Assembly (NCBI GenBank): GCA_902461085.1
Contig: CABPWH010000097.1
Location: forward strand, 1 to 5,769
Origin: an uncultured Collinsella sp.
Lineage (GTDB): Bacteria; Actinomycetota; Coriobacteriia; Coriobacteriales; Coriobacteriaceae
Length of the DNA stretch: 5,769 nucleotides
Direction of reading: 5' to 3'
Both the position numbers and the translations under genes were made by a program. The notes beneath the pieces are model-generated. The model saw nothing but the letters and a program-made list of their open reading frames with translations. It did not search any database and was not told where the DNA came from. Of the stretch, positions 1-5,664 are shown piece by piece (within the stretch, counting starts at the first letter, position 1; every line of letters begins with the position of its first letter).

Positions 1-169
1 GGTGGTTCATGCATACCCGGGGCCGACGCAAAAAAAAAAACCAGCCACAGGTCCAAAGCAGCCAAACCAGAAGGGAGTCCCTTTCAGCAAGGAACTCCCT
101 TCATCCATAATTATTCAGCCAAGTATCTAGACGCCAAGACGCCATCTAGGCGGCAAGCAAGTCACCCTA
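1..169. other. Non-coding left edge with poly-A tract
   Basis: I see no supportable gene here. The stretch holds a run of 11 A at 30-40, which reads as a T run on the minus strand, but no hairpin lies directly before it on that strand, so it is not a convincing intrinsic terminator. The nearest hairpin is at 70-102, about 30 bases away. A short tandem ACGCCA motif and a four-bp CGCC/GGCG hairpin lie at 131-152. Open frames crossing the region have no ribosome site and look random. The end of a gene lying left of the window cannot be excluded. Confidence 0.5.
70..102. repeat. Hairpin, 9 bp plus 4 bp stem
   Basis: Arms GAAGGGAGT (70-78) and ACTCCCTTC (94-102) are perfectly complementary. After one C/A mismatch, CCTT (80-83) pairs with AAGG (89-92) around the five-base loop TCAGC. 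No T run follows on the plus strand, and on the minus strand the only T run starts about 30 bases beyond it. It may stabilise or end a transcript from either side, but the sequence does not show which. Confidence 0.5.
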
Positions 170-299
170 GGACCTGGCCGGGCGAGGCGGGTAAGTTTTT
201 CGTAGATTCCGCACGAGCCGAAGAGCACTGAATGTGCTCTTCGAGCGAGCCCAGGACCTGACCGAACGAAAAACTTACCCGCCTCGCCCGGCCAGGTCC
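170..299. repeat. Nested inverted repeat with perfect 34-bp arms
   Basis: Bases 170-203 are the exact reverse complement of 266-299. The 62-base interior holds a second perfect hairpin, CGAAGAGCAC (219-228) with GTGCTCTTCG (234-243) around the loop TGAAT. Bases 169-185 also recur directly at 253-269 with 14 of 17 identical, so 254-260 can pair alternatively with 293-299. The outer arm begins 12 bases beyond the HAD gene stop, so HAD transcripts should run into it. No U tract follows on either strand, which argues against a simple intrinsic terminator. No target-site duplication is obvious. A small non-autonomous mobile element (MITE- or REP-like) or a structured RNA would both fit. The structure is certain and the role unknown. 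Confidence 0.85.
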
Positions 300-310
300 G
301 ACGAGCCACG

Positions 311-1138
311 TTAACGAGCCGCCAAGATGGCGTCGATGAGCGTCAGTACGCCCCCGTCGTTGTTGCTCGGAATGCGCCACTTGGCGTGCGCGTTCATGTG
401 CTCCTCGGCATTGTCTACGATAAAGCTGTGACCGACGCGCTCCAGCATGGGGATGTCGTTGTACGTATCGCCCACGGCGGCGGCGTCGGCAATATCGATG
501 CCCAAGTGCTCGCACAGGTGCGCGACGCCGGCGCCCTTGTCGACGCCCAGGTTCATAAAGTCGATCCACTCGCGTCCGGCGTTGGTGACGTAGAGCTTGT
601 CCGAGAACTCGGGGCTATAGGTCTCGCGAAACGCGGGCTCGGCGTCGTAGCCGGGGAAGAAGACCGAAATCTTGTTGGACTCGAAATCAATGCCATCAAA
701 GCTGTCGACGTAGTTGATTGTGTTGTAGTAGACGCTGATCTCGTCGTGGTATTGATGGTCGCGGGCAAGCACGTAGAACTCGTCGAAGCAGCAAAGGACG
801 GGGACAGCGCGCGGATCCTCCGAGGCACGGCTCAAGACCTGCTGATACAGCTCCACGTCAATAGTGCTCTTATAGATATAGCTGCTGCGATAGATCACGC
901 ACGCTCCGTTGTCGGGACAAAAGGCGAGGCGGTTCTTGACGCCCTCGAACATCTCCTCGAGCTTGGGGGCGGGACGTCCGCTGGCAGGGCAGAATACGAT
1001 GCCGGCGTCGGCGAGCTTGTCCAGGCGCTCATCAAGACCCTGGGGCAGCACACGCTCGTCGGTCAGCAGCGTCTTGTCCATGTCGACGGCGAGAATCTTA
1101 ATGTTGCCGATGTTGGCGTCCGATTCGTAAGTTTGCAT
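311..1138 (-). CDS. Cof-type HAD-family hydrolase (phosphatase)
   Basis: This 275-residue protein is a haloacid dehalogenase superfamily phosphatase of the Cof/YidA (cap IIB) type, expected to be cytosolic and Mg-dependent and to act on small phosphorylated metabolites such as sugar phosphates. Motif I is VDMDKTLL (residues 18-25), with D19 the likely nucleophile and D21 the acid/base. Motif II is the serine in ASGR (52-55). The motif III lysine is probably K201 in DKGAG, and motif IV is GDTYNDIPM (223-231). Residues of roughly 80-190 form the cap. The length is normal for the family. The usual DxDGT glycine is a lysine here. The ATG at 1138 is supported by GAAAGG (1148-1153 on this strand) nine bases upstream. 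It is divergent from the argG leader. The substrate cannot be told from sequence, so no symbol is given. Confidence 0.93.
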   Translation of the reverse strand: MQTYESDANIGNIKILAVDMDKTLLTDERVLPQGLDERLDKLADAGIVFCPASGRPAPKLEEMFEGVKNRLAFCPDNGACVIYRSSYIYKSTIDVELYQQVLSRASEDPRAVPVLCCFDEFYVLARDHQYHDEISVYYNTINYVDSFDGIDFESNKISVFFPGYDAEPAFRETYSPEFSDKLYVTNAGREWIDFMNLGVDKGAGVAHLCEHLGIDIADAAAVGDTYNDIPMLERVGHSFIVDNAEEHMNAHAKWRIPSNNDGGVLTLIDAILAAR

Positions 1139-1173
1139 AAAAGCGAGCCTTTCGTTTCGAGATTGTTTCAGAC

Positions 1174-1179
1174 GTTATA
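1174..1179 (-). promoter_or_regulatory. Candidate -10 box for the HAD gene
   Basis: On the minus strand this reads TATAAC, five of six to the consensus, and would place the transcript start about 30 bases before the HAD ATG. It lies in the palindrome GGTTATAACC. No good -35 hexamer sits 16-18 bases upstream, so the call rests on the -10 and position only. Confidence 0.35.
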
Positions 1180-1281
1180 ACCATCAATTCGTAGTCGGGC
1201 GTATTTTCGCAGGAACGGAGCGTATTTGCACCACGCTTCACAAAGTAATGAAAAAACTTTTCAGAAATTTGAATTTGTCGC

Positions 1282-1309
1282 TTGTGCTGCGGGCACTTTA
1301 GCGTAATAT
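1282..1309 (+). promoter_or_regulatory. Candidate promoter for the argG leader transcript
   Basis: TTGTGC (1282-1287) and TAATAT (1304-1309) are spaced 16 bases apart and would start RNA near 1316, about 95 bases before the leader peptide. The A/T-rich stretch just upstream (about 1249-1276) could act as an UP element. It includes the 12-base palindrome AAATT-TG-AATTT (1265-1276), which might bind a regulator. I do not see a full ArgR-type ARG box. Both hexamers are imperfect, so confidence is moderate. Confidence 0.45.
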
Positions 1310-1411
1310 AGCGACCATCGAAAACGGAGACGGAAAAACAACCGCTTACCGAGGAAAAGGTACCGTTTGCGATATTTGATTGCGCCCGGCGATAGGTGAA
1401 AGGAGAGGCAG

Positions 1412-1486
1412 ATGCAGTTCGTAAAGATCATCACCACTGCAGACAATGCCATCCGACGCCAGCGCGCAATTTCCCGACGACGATAA
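1412..1486 (+). CDS. Arginine-rich leader peptide of the argG attenuator
   Basis: This 24-residue frame is preceded by AAAGGAG (1399-1405) six bases before the ATG, a better ribosome site than that of argG itself. Its second half reads RRQRAISRRR and then stops. Six of 24 codons are arginine: CGA, CGC and CGC at 1454-1465, then CGA-CGA-CGA at 1475-1483 directly before TAA. CGA is rare nearby: I count 2 CGA among about 43 arginine codons in argG, argH and ndk, against 4 of 6 here. The stop falls just before the 5' strand of an antiterminator hairpin. By analogy with the trp, his and leu leaders, ribosomes short of charged Arg-tRNA should stall here and favour read-through into argG. The peptide is probably only a sensor. 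The role is inferred from layout; I know of no named family for it. Confidence 0.8.
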   Translation: MQFVKIITTADNAIRRQRAISRRR

Positions 1487-1494
1487 CAATCGTC
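1479..1494 (+). promoter_or_regulatory. Early hairpin over the Arg codons and leader stop
   Basis: GACGAT (1479-1484) pairs perfectly with ATCGTC (1489-1494) around AACA. It spans the last CGA codons and the stop codon, the place of the 1:2 pause hairpin in classical attenuators. A ribosome reaching the stop would melt it. Its stem is only six bp. Confidence 0.5.
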
Positions 1495-1527
1495 TCTGTC
1501 CGCTTGGGGCGCAATGCCTCAACAGAG
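1494..1527 (+). promoter_or_regulatory. Antiterminator hairpin of the argG attenuator
   Basis: The lower stem CTCTG (1494-1498) pairs with CAGAG (1523-1527). The upper stem TTGGGGC (1504-1510) pairs with GCCTCAA (1516-1522, one G-U) around GCAAT, with bases 1499-1503 bulged: 12 pairs in all. It sequesters CCTCAA, the 5' arm of the terminator, so the two folds exclude each other. A ribosome stopped on the Arg codons leaves it free, while one at the TAA would cover its lower stem. No energies were computed. Confidence 0.65.
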
Positions 1528-1550
1528 TCATTTTGAGGTCGTTGGGTTTT
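1512..1550 (+). terminator. Conditional terminator upstream of argG
   Basis: CCTCAA (1517-1522) pairs with TTGAGG (1533-1538). The stem extends outward through G-U pairs and a bulged C1540 to CAA (1512-1514) with TTG (1542-1544), giving about 11 pairs, then GGTTTT (1545-1550). The U tract is short, so termination may be only partial, which suits an attenuator. It lies 64 bases after the leader stop and 143 bases before argG. Confidence 0.6.
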
Positions 1551-1643
1551 AAGCACGACATAGCCGCATGTTTCTAGGGCATGCCTGTGATGCATTCTGC
1601 TGAATAACCTGATATTGCACGGTTTTTGACCTCAAGGTGACTT
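1525..1643 (+). promoter_or_regulatory. Long-range complementary pair in the argG leader RNA
   Basis: Bases 1525-1541 can pair without interruption with 1627-1643: 17 pairs, 13 Watson-Crick and 4 G-U, with TTGAGGTC (1533-1540) exactly matching GACCTCAA (1628-1635). This uses the 3' arm of the terminator. Bases 1528-1541 with 1627-1640 would be compatible with the antiterminator, so the helix could lock the read-through RNA. The rest of 1551-1692 holds a small GCATG/CATGC hairpin (1566-1584) and no convincing second promoter. Confidence 0.45.
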
Positions 1644-1692
1644 GCAACTGACCGATGTTCTAACTAGCTACCAAGGGCGAAAGGAAACAGCC

Positions 1693-2919
1693 ATGAGCAA
1701 GGAAAAAGTCGTTCTCGCATATTCCGGTGGTCTTGATACATCCGTATGTGTCAAGTGGCTCCAGGACGAGAAGAATCTCGATGTCGTTTGTGTCTGCGGC
1801 AACGTGGGCCAGGAAGAGACCGGACTGGATGCCAAGAAGCAGAAGGCACTCGACCTGGGCGTTCTCGATTGCCAGGTGCTCGACCTGCGCGACGAGTTCT
1901 CTGATGAGTTCCTGACTAAGGCCATCGCCGCAAACTCCATGTACGAGAACAAGTATCCGCTGCTCTCGGCTCTTTCTCGCCCGCTGCTCGCCAAGAAGCT
2001 CGTCGAGGTCGCTCACGAGTTTGGCGCGACCTACGTCGCCCACGGCTGCACCGGCAAGGGTAACGACCAGGTCCGTTTTGAAGCCGCCGTCAAGGCCCTC
2101 GACCCCGAGCTCAAGGTTATCGCCCCGGTTCGCGAGTGGGACCTGAAGTGTCGCCCCGACGAGGTCGCCTATGCCCACGCCCACAACGTGCCGGTTCCCG
2201 AGGGTGCCAACGACAACCCCTACTCCATCGACGACAACCTGTGGGGTCGTGCCATTGAGTGCGGTCACCTGGAGGATCCCTGGAATGAGCCGCTCGACGA
2301 CGCTTGGGTTATGACCAAGAATCCCGAGGACACCCCGGACACCCCGACCTACACCGAGATTGAGTTTGAGGCCGGCAAGCCCGTCGCCGTCGACGGCAAG
2401 AAGATGAAGCTCTCCGGGATCGTCATCGCCCTCAACAAGATCTCCGGCGACAATGGCTTTGGCCGTCTCGATCTGGTCGAGGATCGTCTGGTGGGCCTCA
2501 AGAGCCGTGAGTGCTATGAGGTTCCCGGAGCCCTGACGCTCATCACCGCCCACAAGGCGCTCGAGGACATCTGCGTCGAGGGCGACCTGCTCAAGACCAA
2601 GATCAAGCTCGAGCAGGATTGGGCCACCGCCGTGTACAACGGCCAGTGGTACAGCCCGCTCAAAAACGCGCTCGATGCCTTTATGGCCGATACCCAGAAG
2701 TTCGTGACCGGCACTGTCCGTCTGAAGTTCTTTAAGGGCAACTGCCATGTCGTCGGCCGCAAGAGCCCCTTCAGCCTCTACGACTACGGCCTGGCCACCT
2801 ACGACCGCGACACCACGTTTGACGAGAAGGCCAGCGCCGGCTTTATCGAGATTGATACGCTGTCGCTCAAGACGTGGGCAAAGGTCCAGGGCCCCAGCTC
2901 TGCTGCCGCCCAGGCCTAG
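1693..2919 (+). CDS. argG: Argininosuccinate synthase
   Basis: ArgG catalyses citrulline + aspartate + ATP to argininosuccinate + AMP + PPi, the penultimate step of arginine synthesis, in the cytosol. The 408-residue product has the normal family length. The N-terminal ATP pyrophosphatase P-loop is AYSGGLDTS (residues 9-17). The signature HGCTGKGNDQVRFE lies at 117-130, and NPYSIDDNLWGR (175-186) marks the synthetase domain. The C-terminal oligomerisation tail ends in a small Ala/Ser-rich stretch. The ATG at 1693 is chosen because GAAAGGA (1679-1685) lies seven bases upstream and because the family begins just before the P-loop. Expression is probably set by the attenuator at 1412-1550. argH follows on the same strand after 522 bases, so the two may be separate or only partly coupled units. 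Confidence 0.98.
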   Translation: MSKEKVVLAYSGGLDTSVCVKWLQDEKNLDVVCVCGNVGQEETGLDAKKQKALDLGVLDCQVLDLRDEFSDEFLTKAIAANSMYENKYPLLSALSRPLLAKKLVEVAHEFGATYVAHGCTGKGNDQVRFEAAVKALDPELKVIAPVREWDLKCRPDEVAYAHAHNVPVPEGANDNPYSIDDNLWGRAIECGHLEDPWNEPLDDAWVMTKNPEDTPDTPTYTEIEFEAGKPVAVDGKKMKLSGIVIALNKISGDNGFGRLDLVEDRLVGLKSRECYEVPGALTLITAHKALEDICVEGDLLKTKIKLEQDWATAVYNGQWYSPLKNALDAFMADTQKFVTGTVRLKFFKGNCHVVGRKSPFSLYDYGLATYDRDTTFDEKASAGFIEIDTLSLKTWAKVQGPSSAAAQA

Positions 2920-3072
2920 CGCCTCCTTCCCTTGGTATCCGCGCGGCCCATCCGCGTGATACATAACGGGCGCACGGGGTCCCTACCTTTCGTTATGCTT
3001 GCTGACACTTTTTAACATCGGTGGCCCCTACGTTCCGCCCGCATATATGATGCCGCGACTGTGGCTGAGTCC

Positions 3073-3108
3073 GAGCCCCGCCGGGGTTGTCCGGCGGGGC
3101 TCCTTCTA
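3073..3108 (+). terminator. GC-rich terminator-like hairpin between argG and argH
   Basis: GAGCCCCGCCGG (3073-3084) pairs perfectly with CCGGCGGGGCTC (3091-3102) around GGTTGT, a 12-bp stem. Only CTTCTAT follows, so the U tract is poor. It probably reduces or ends argG transcription 154 bases after its stop. A weaker inverted repeat, CATAACG (2962-2968) with CGTTATG (2991-2997), lies nearer the argG stop. Confidence 0.55.
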
Positions 3109-3152
3109 TCAATTTGGCGGCTCTGCGCCTATATATATGAGGAGTATCCATT

Positions 3153-3323
3153 ATGTTCAATGCTTTCGCACATGCCTTGCTTGCCCTCGCGCCCGAGCTC
3201 GATGCTGCAAAGGTCGAGGACGTCCCTATGAGCCTGAAGGCTTGGATTGATGGTTCGCAGGGCAACATCCGGAGGGAGACGTTGGGTGCCAAGTGCATGG
3301 TGCGTCACTTCTTTGCAAATTAG
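3153..3323 (+). CDS. Small protein of unknown function, 56 residues
   Basis: I do not recognise this protein. The ATG has a strong ribosome site, TGAGGAG (3138-3144), eight bases upstream, and about two thirds of its codons end in G or C, as in a real gene here. The N-terminus is hydrophobic and Ala/Leu-rich (MFNAFAHALLALAPELDAA) but has no basic start and is too short and polar to be a clear signal peptide or membrane helix. The C-terminal half is basic and contains SLKAWIDG and GNIRRETLGAK. It carries three arginines and is not Arg-codon-rich, so it does not look like a second attenuator leader. It lies after the argG-side hairpin and 118 bases before argH on the same strand, so it may be co-transcribed with argH. 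Confidence 0.55.
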   Translation: MFNAFAHALLALAPELDAAKVEDVPMSLKAWIDGSQGNIRRETLGAKCMVRHFFAN

Positions 3324-3441
3324 CTATATGGCCTCGCGCACGGTGGGGAATATGCAAAACTAGCGGTTGAAAAATCGCTTTAGCGATATGGCGCATTGCT
3401 TTGGGCGCTTGTTTTGGTATTTGGAGAAAGGAGACGGTTCC

Positions 3442-4872
3442 ATGGCTCTTTGGGGCGGTCGTTTTGAGGCGGGCGTGGCCGAGGTCACGCAGGAGTTTGG
3501 CGCGTCGCTGCCGGTCGACAAACATCTCTATAAGCAGGACATCGCCGGCTCTAAGGCACATGCCAAGATGCTGTCCGCCCAGGGCATCATCAGTGCCGAG
3601 GACGAGCAGGCGATTGCCGAGGGCCTGACCGGAATCGAACAGGATATCGATGCCGGCAACTTCACCTTCGATATCAACGATGAGGACATTCATATGTCCA
3701 TCGAGAGCGAGCTGACGCGTCGCATCGGCGAGGCTGGCAAGCGCTTGCATACTGGGCGTTCGCGCAACGACCAGGTGGCGACCGATACGCGACTGGGCGT
3801 CAAGGCGCTGGCCAAGGAGCTCATGGAGGCCAATCTTGAGCTGCGCCATGTGCTGGTGGATGCGGCCAAGAAGTACGACAAGGTAATTCTGCCGGGCTAC
3901 ACGCACATGCAGCACGCTCAGCCCGTGCTGCTCTCGCATCATCTGCTGGCGTATTCCTGGATGTTCGCGCGCGACTTTACGCGCCTGAAGGCCGCCTTTG
4001 ATGCCGCCGACAACTGCCCGCTGGGTGCTGCCGCGCTTGCCGGTACGAGCTATCCGCTCGATCGCCAGATGACGGCTGCCGAACTTGGCTTTGCGGGCGT
4101 GATTCCCAACTCGCTCGATGCGGTTTCCGACCGTGATTTCCTGCTCGATCTGCATTACGCCGGATCCGTCATGGCGATGCACCTGTCGCGTCTTTCCGAG
4201 GAGATCGTGCTGTGGTCGAGCTCCGAATTTGGCTTTATCACGCTTTCCGACTCGTACTCCACCGGCTCGTCCATCATGCCGCAGAAGAAGAATCCCGACT
4301 TTGCCGAGCTTATCCGCGGCAAGAGTGGCCGAGTCTATGGCAACCTGGTGCAGCTGCTCGTGACCATGAAGGGCTTGCCGCTCGCATATAACAAGGACTT
4401 GCAGGAGGACAAGGAGGGCGCGCTCGATACTGCCCATACGCTCATGCAGTGTCTGTCGGTTATGGCTGGCATGATTTCGACCTGGACCGTCAACGAGGAT
4501 GCCATGGCGCGCGAGTGCGGCGTGGGGCACCTTGCCGCTACCGATGTTGCCGATTACCTGGCCAAGCGTGGCCTGCCGTTCCGCGAGGCACATGCCGTGG
4601 TAGGCCATCTGGTCCTGATGTGCGAGAAGCGCGGCTGCAATCTTGAGGACCTGCCGTTTGAGGTGTTCCAGGAGGCAAGCCCGCTCTTTGAGCGCGACAT
4701 TACCGAGGCGCTCGACATCCCGTCGATTGTCGCCGCGCGCACGACCGAGGGCGGCACCGCCCCTGCCGCCGTTGCCGTGCAGCTTGATCGCGCCGAGGCA
4801 CAGCTCGTGGCTGACGAGGGTGTGTTTGGGTCACTGACTAAGGTCGTCGAGATGGGCCACGGGGTAAAGTAG
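3442..4872 (+). CDS. argH: Argininosuccinate lyase
   Basis: ArgH splits argininosuccinate into arginine and fumarate, the last step of arginine synthesis. The 476-residue protein belongs to the fumarase/aspartase superfamily and acts as a homotetramer. It opens with the typical ALWGGRF. TGRSRNDQVATD lies at residues 104-115. GYTHMQHAQP (152-161) holds the His (H155) matching the catalytic-region His of delta-crystallin. The family signature GSSIMPQKKNPD starts at residue 275 and includes the likely catalytic serine, S277. The length is slightly above the usual 460 or so. The ATG at 3442 is favoured by AAAGGAG (3427-3433) eight bases upstream; a longer in-frame TTG start at 3367 has no ribosome site. 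No clear promoter is visible in 3324-3441, so transcription may start before the small gene at 3153. An efficient terminator follows. Confidence 0.98.
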   Translation: MALWGGRFEAGVAEVTQEFGASLPVDKHLYKQDIAGSKAHAKMLSAQGIISAEDEQAIAEGLTGIEQDIDAGNFTFDINDEDIHMSIESELTRRIGEAGKRLHTGRSRNDQVATDTRLGVKALAKELMEANLELRHVLVDAAKKYDKVILPGYTHMQHAQPVLLSHHLLAYSWMFARDFTRLKAAFDAADNCPLGAAALAGTSYPLDRQMTAAELGFAGVIPNSLDAVSDRDFLLDLHYAGSVMAMHLSRLSEEIVLWSSSEFGFITLSDSYSTGSSIMPQKKNPDFAELIRGKSGRVYGNLVQLLVTMKGLPLAYNKDLQEDKEGALDTAHTLMQCLSVMAGMISTWTVNEDAMARECGVGHLAATDVADYLAKRGLPFREAHAVVGHLVLMCEKRGCNLEDLPFEVFQEASPLFERDITEALDIPSIVAARTTEGGTAPAAVAVQLDRAEAQLVADEGVFGSLTKVVEMGHGVK

Positions 4873-4923
4873 GGATTTGGCTGAAGCCGTTTTGGCCATT
4901 TATTGATAAATCGTTTTCACTTT

Positions 4924-4962
4924 ACGGGCGCCTGCTGATGTGGGCGCCCGTATTTTGTTTCT
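4924..4962 (+). terminator. Intrinsic terminator after argH
   Basis: ACGGGCGCC (4924-4932) pairs perfectly with GGCGCCCGT (4943-4951) around a ten-base loop and is followed by ATTTTGTTTCT. It starts 52 bases after the argH stop. An AT-rich palindrome, ATTTAT-TG-ATAAAT (4898-4911), lies just before it. Confidence 0.85.
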
Positions 4963-5064
4963 ATGGGGGAGGGGCTTGTCGAGAACTTCTGTAGGACCTT
5001 TGGGCAGGTTGTGAAGGGGTTACGTTCGCGGGCGGCAACCGATCGCCTGCTCTGTTCGATGCGG

Positions 5065-5092
5065 TTGATGGGCGGTCGGATGGTACTCTAAT
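5065..5092 (+). promoter_or_regulatory. Candidate upstream promoter of ndk
   Basis: TTGATG (5065-5070) and TCTAAT (5087-5092, five of six to consensus) are 16 bases apart. RNA would start near 5099 and carry about 160 bases before ndk. This untranslated stretch contains a short AT-rich direct repeat (5125-5136 and 5143-5154) and a 16-codon frame lacking a good ribosome site. The remaining spacer, about 4963-5064, holds nothing I can name. Confidence 0.45.
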
Positions 5093-5164
5093 CGGGCTTC
5101 GAAACAGAAGTGACACATATGGAGCGCTTTAATAAATTGCAACGTTTCAATAAACAGCTTTTTG

Positions 5165-5193
5165 TTTAACTGCAGCTAAAACTCTGTTACGAT
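5165..5193 (+). promoter_or_regulatory. Candidate proximal promoter of ndk
   Basis: TACGAT (5188-5193) carries an extended -10 TG (5185-5186), with a weak -35, TTTAAC (5165-5170), 17 bases upstream. Start would be near 5200, leaving a leader of about 58 bases. The -10 lies inside an inverted repeat, CTGCA (5170-5174) with TGCAG (5193-5197), which could be an operator or coincidence. Confidence 0.45.
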
Positions 5194-5257
5194 GCAGTCC
5201 AGGCGGGTGCCGGAATGGGACTTGGGCACGCGCGAACCTACTTGAAAGGCTACTTTT

Positions 5258-5662
5258 ATGGCTATCGAGAAGACCTTCATCATGATTAAGCCCGACGCCG
5301 TGCGCGACCGCAAGATCGGCGAGATCGTTGCTCGCATTGAGCGCAGCGGCCTTGTCATCGAGCGCATGGAGATGACCACGCTCGAGCGCGCTACCGTCGA
5401 GGAGCACTACGCCCATCTGGCCGACAAGCCCTTCTTTGGCGGTCTCTGCGACTTTATGACGAGCGGTCCGGTCGTCAAGATGGTCGTTTCCGGTCTCTCC
5501 GCTGTTGCTAAGATGCGCACCCTCATGGGCGCTACCAACCCGCTTGAGGCTGCTCCTGGTACCATCCGCGGCGACTTTGCAGTCGATGTCAACGCCAACG
5601 TGATCCACGGCTCCGACTGCCTGGAGAACGCCGAGATTGAGATCAAGCGCTTCTTTGGCTAA
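5258..5662 (+). CDS. ndk: Nucleoside diphosphate kinase
   Basis: Ndk moves the gamma phosphate from ATP to other nucleoside diphosphates through a phosphohistidine intermediate, balancing NTP and dNTP pools in the cytosol. The 134-residue length is typical of the bacterial short form. Visible family residues are K11 in MIKPDAV, Y51 in EEHYAHL, PFFGGL (58-63), R87 and MGATNP (90-95), R104 in TIRGDF, and N114 with the catalytic H117 in NANVIHGSD. The residue after GSD is Cys121, where serine is common; this is not expected to abolish activity. GAAAGG (5244-5249) lies eight bases before the ATG. The gene stands alone between the argH terminator and its own terminator, with no sign of coupling to the arginine genes. 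Confidence 0.98.
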   Translation: MAIEKTFIMIKPDAVRDRKIGEIVARIERSGLVIERMEMTTLERATVEEHYAHLADKPFFGGLCDFMTSGPVVKMVVSGLSAVAKMRTLMGATNPLEAAPGTIRGDFAVDVNANVIHGSDCLENAEIEIKRFFG

Positions 5663-5664
5663 AC

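Noticed and set aside
127..309. Short minus-strand frames through the nested inverted repeat
   Set aside because: Their sequence is dictated by the palindrome, they lack ribosome sites, and the peptides resemble nothing.
386..1180. Plus-strand open frame (264 codons) across the HAD gene
   Set aside because: It is a shadow of the HAD coding sequence, which has all catalytic motifs on the minus strand.
1642..1692. In-frame upstream TTG start for argG adding 17 residues
   Set aside because: There is no ribosome site before it, and the ATG at 1693 has GAAAGGA at good spacing and fits the family N-terminus. The extension also overlaps the long-range RNA helix strand.
1487..1692. T-box riboswitch for argG
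   Set aside because: The conserved T-box antiterminator motif (AGGGTGGNACCGCG-like) is absent; the translated Arg-rich leader explains the structure better.
1660..2964. Long open frame antisense to argG (434 codons)
   Set aside because: It is an antisense shadow caused by GC-biased third positions. It has no recognisable domains, and argG is unmistakable on the other strand.
3328..3363. Possible 11-residue leader peptide before argH
   Set aside because: It has no ribosome site, only one Arg codon, and no alternative hairpin pair or U-tract terminator behind it.
3367..3441. In-frame upstream TTG or ATG starts for argH
   Set aside because: No Shine-Dalgarno sequence precedes them, while the ATG at 3442 has AAAGGAG eight bases upstream and starts with the conserved ALWGGRF.
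3226..4608. Long open frame antisense to argH (460 codons)
   Set aside because: It is the same kind of shadow, with low-complexity His/Arg/Leu-rich product and no family features.
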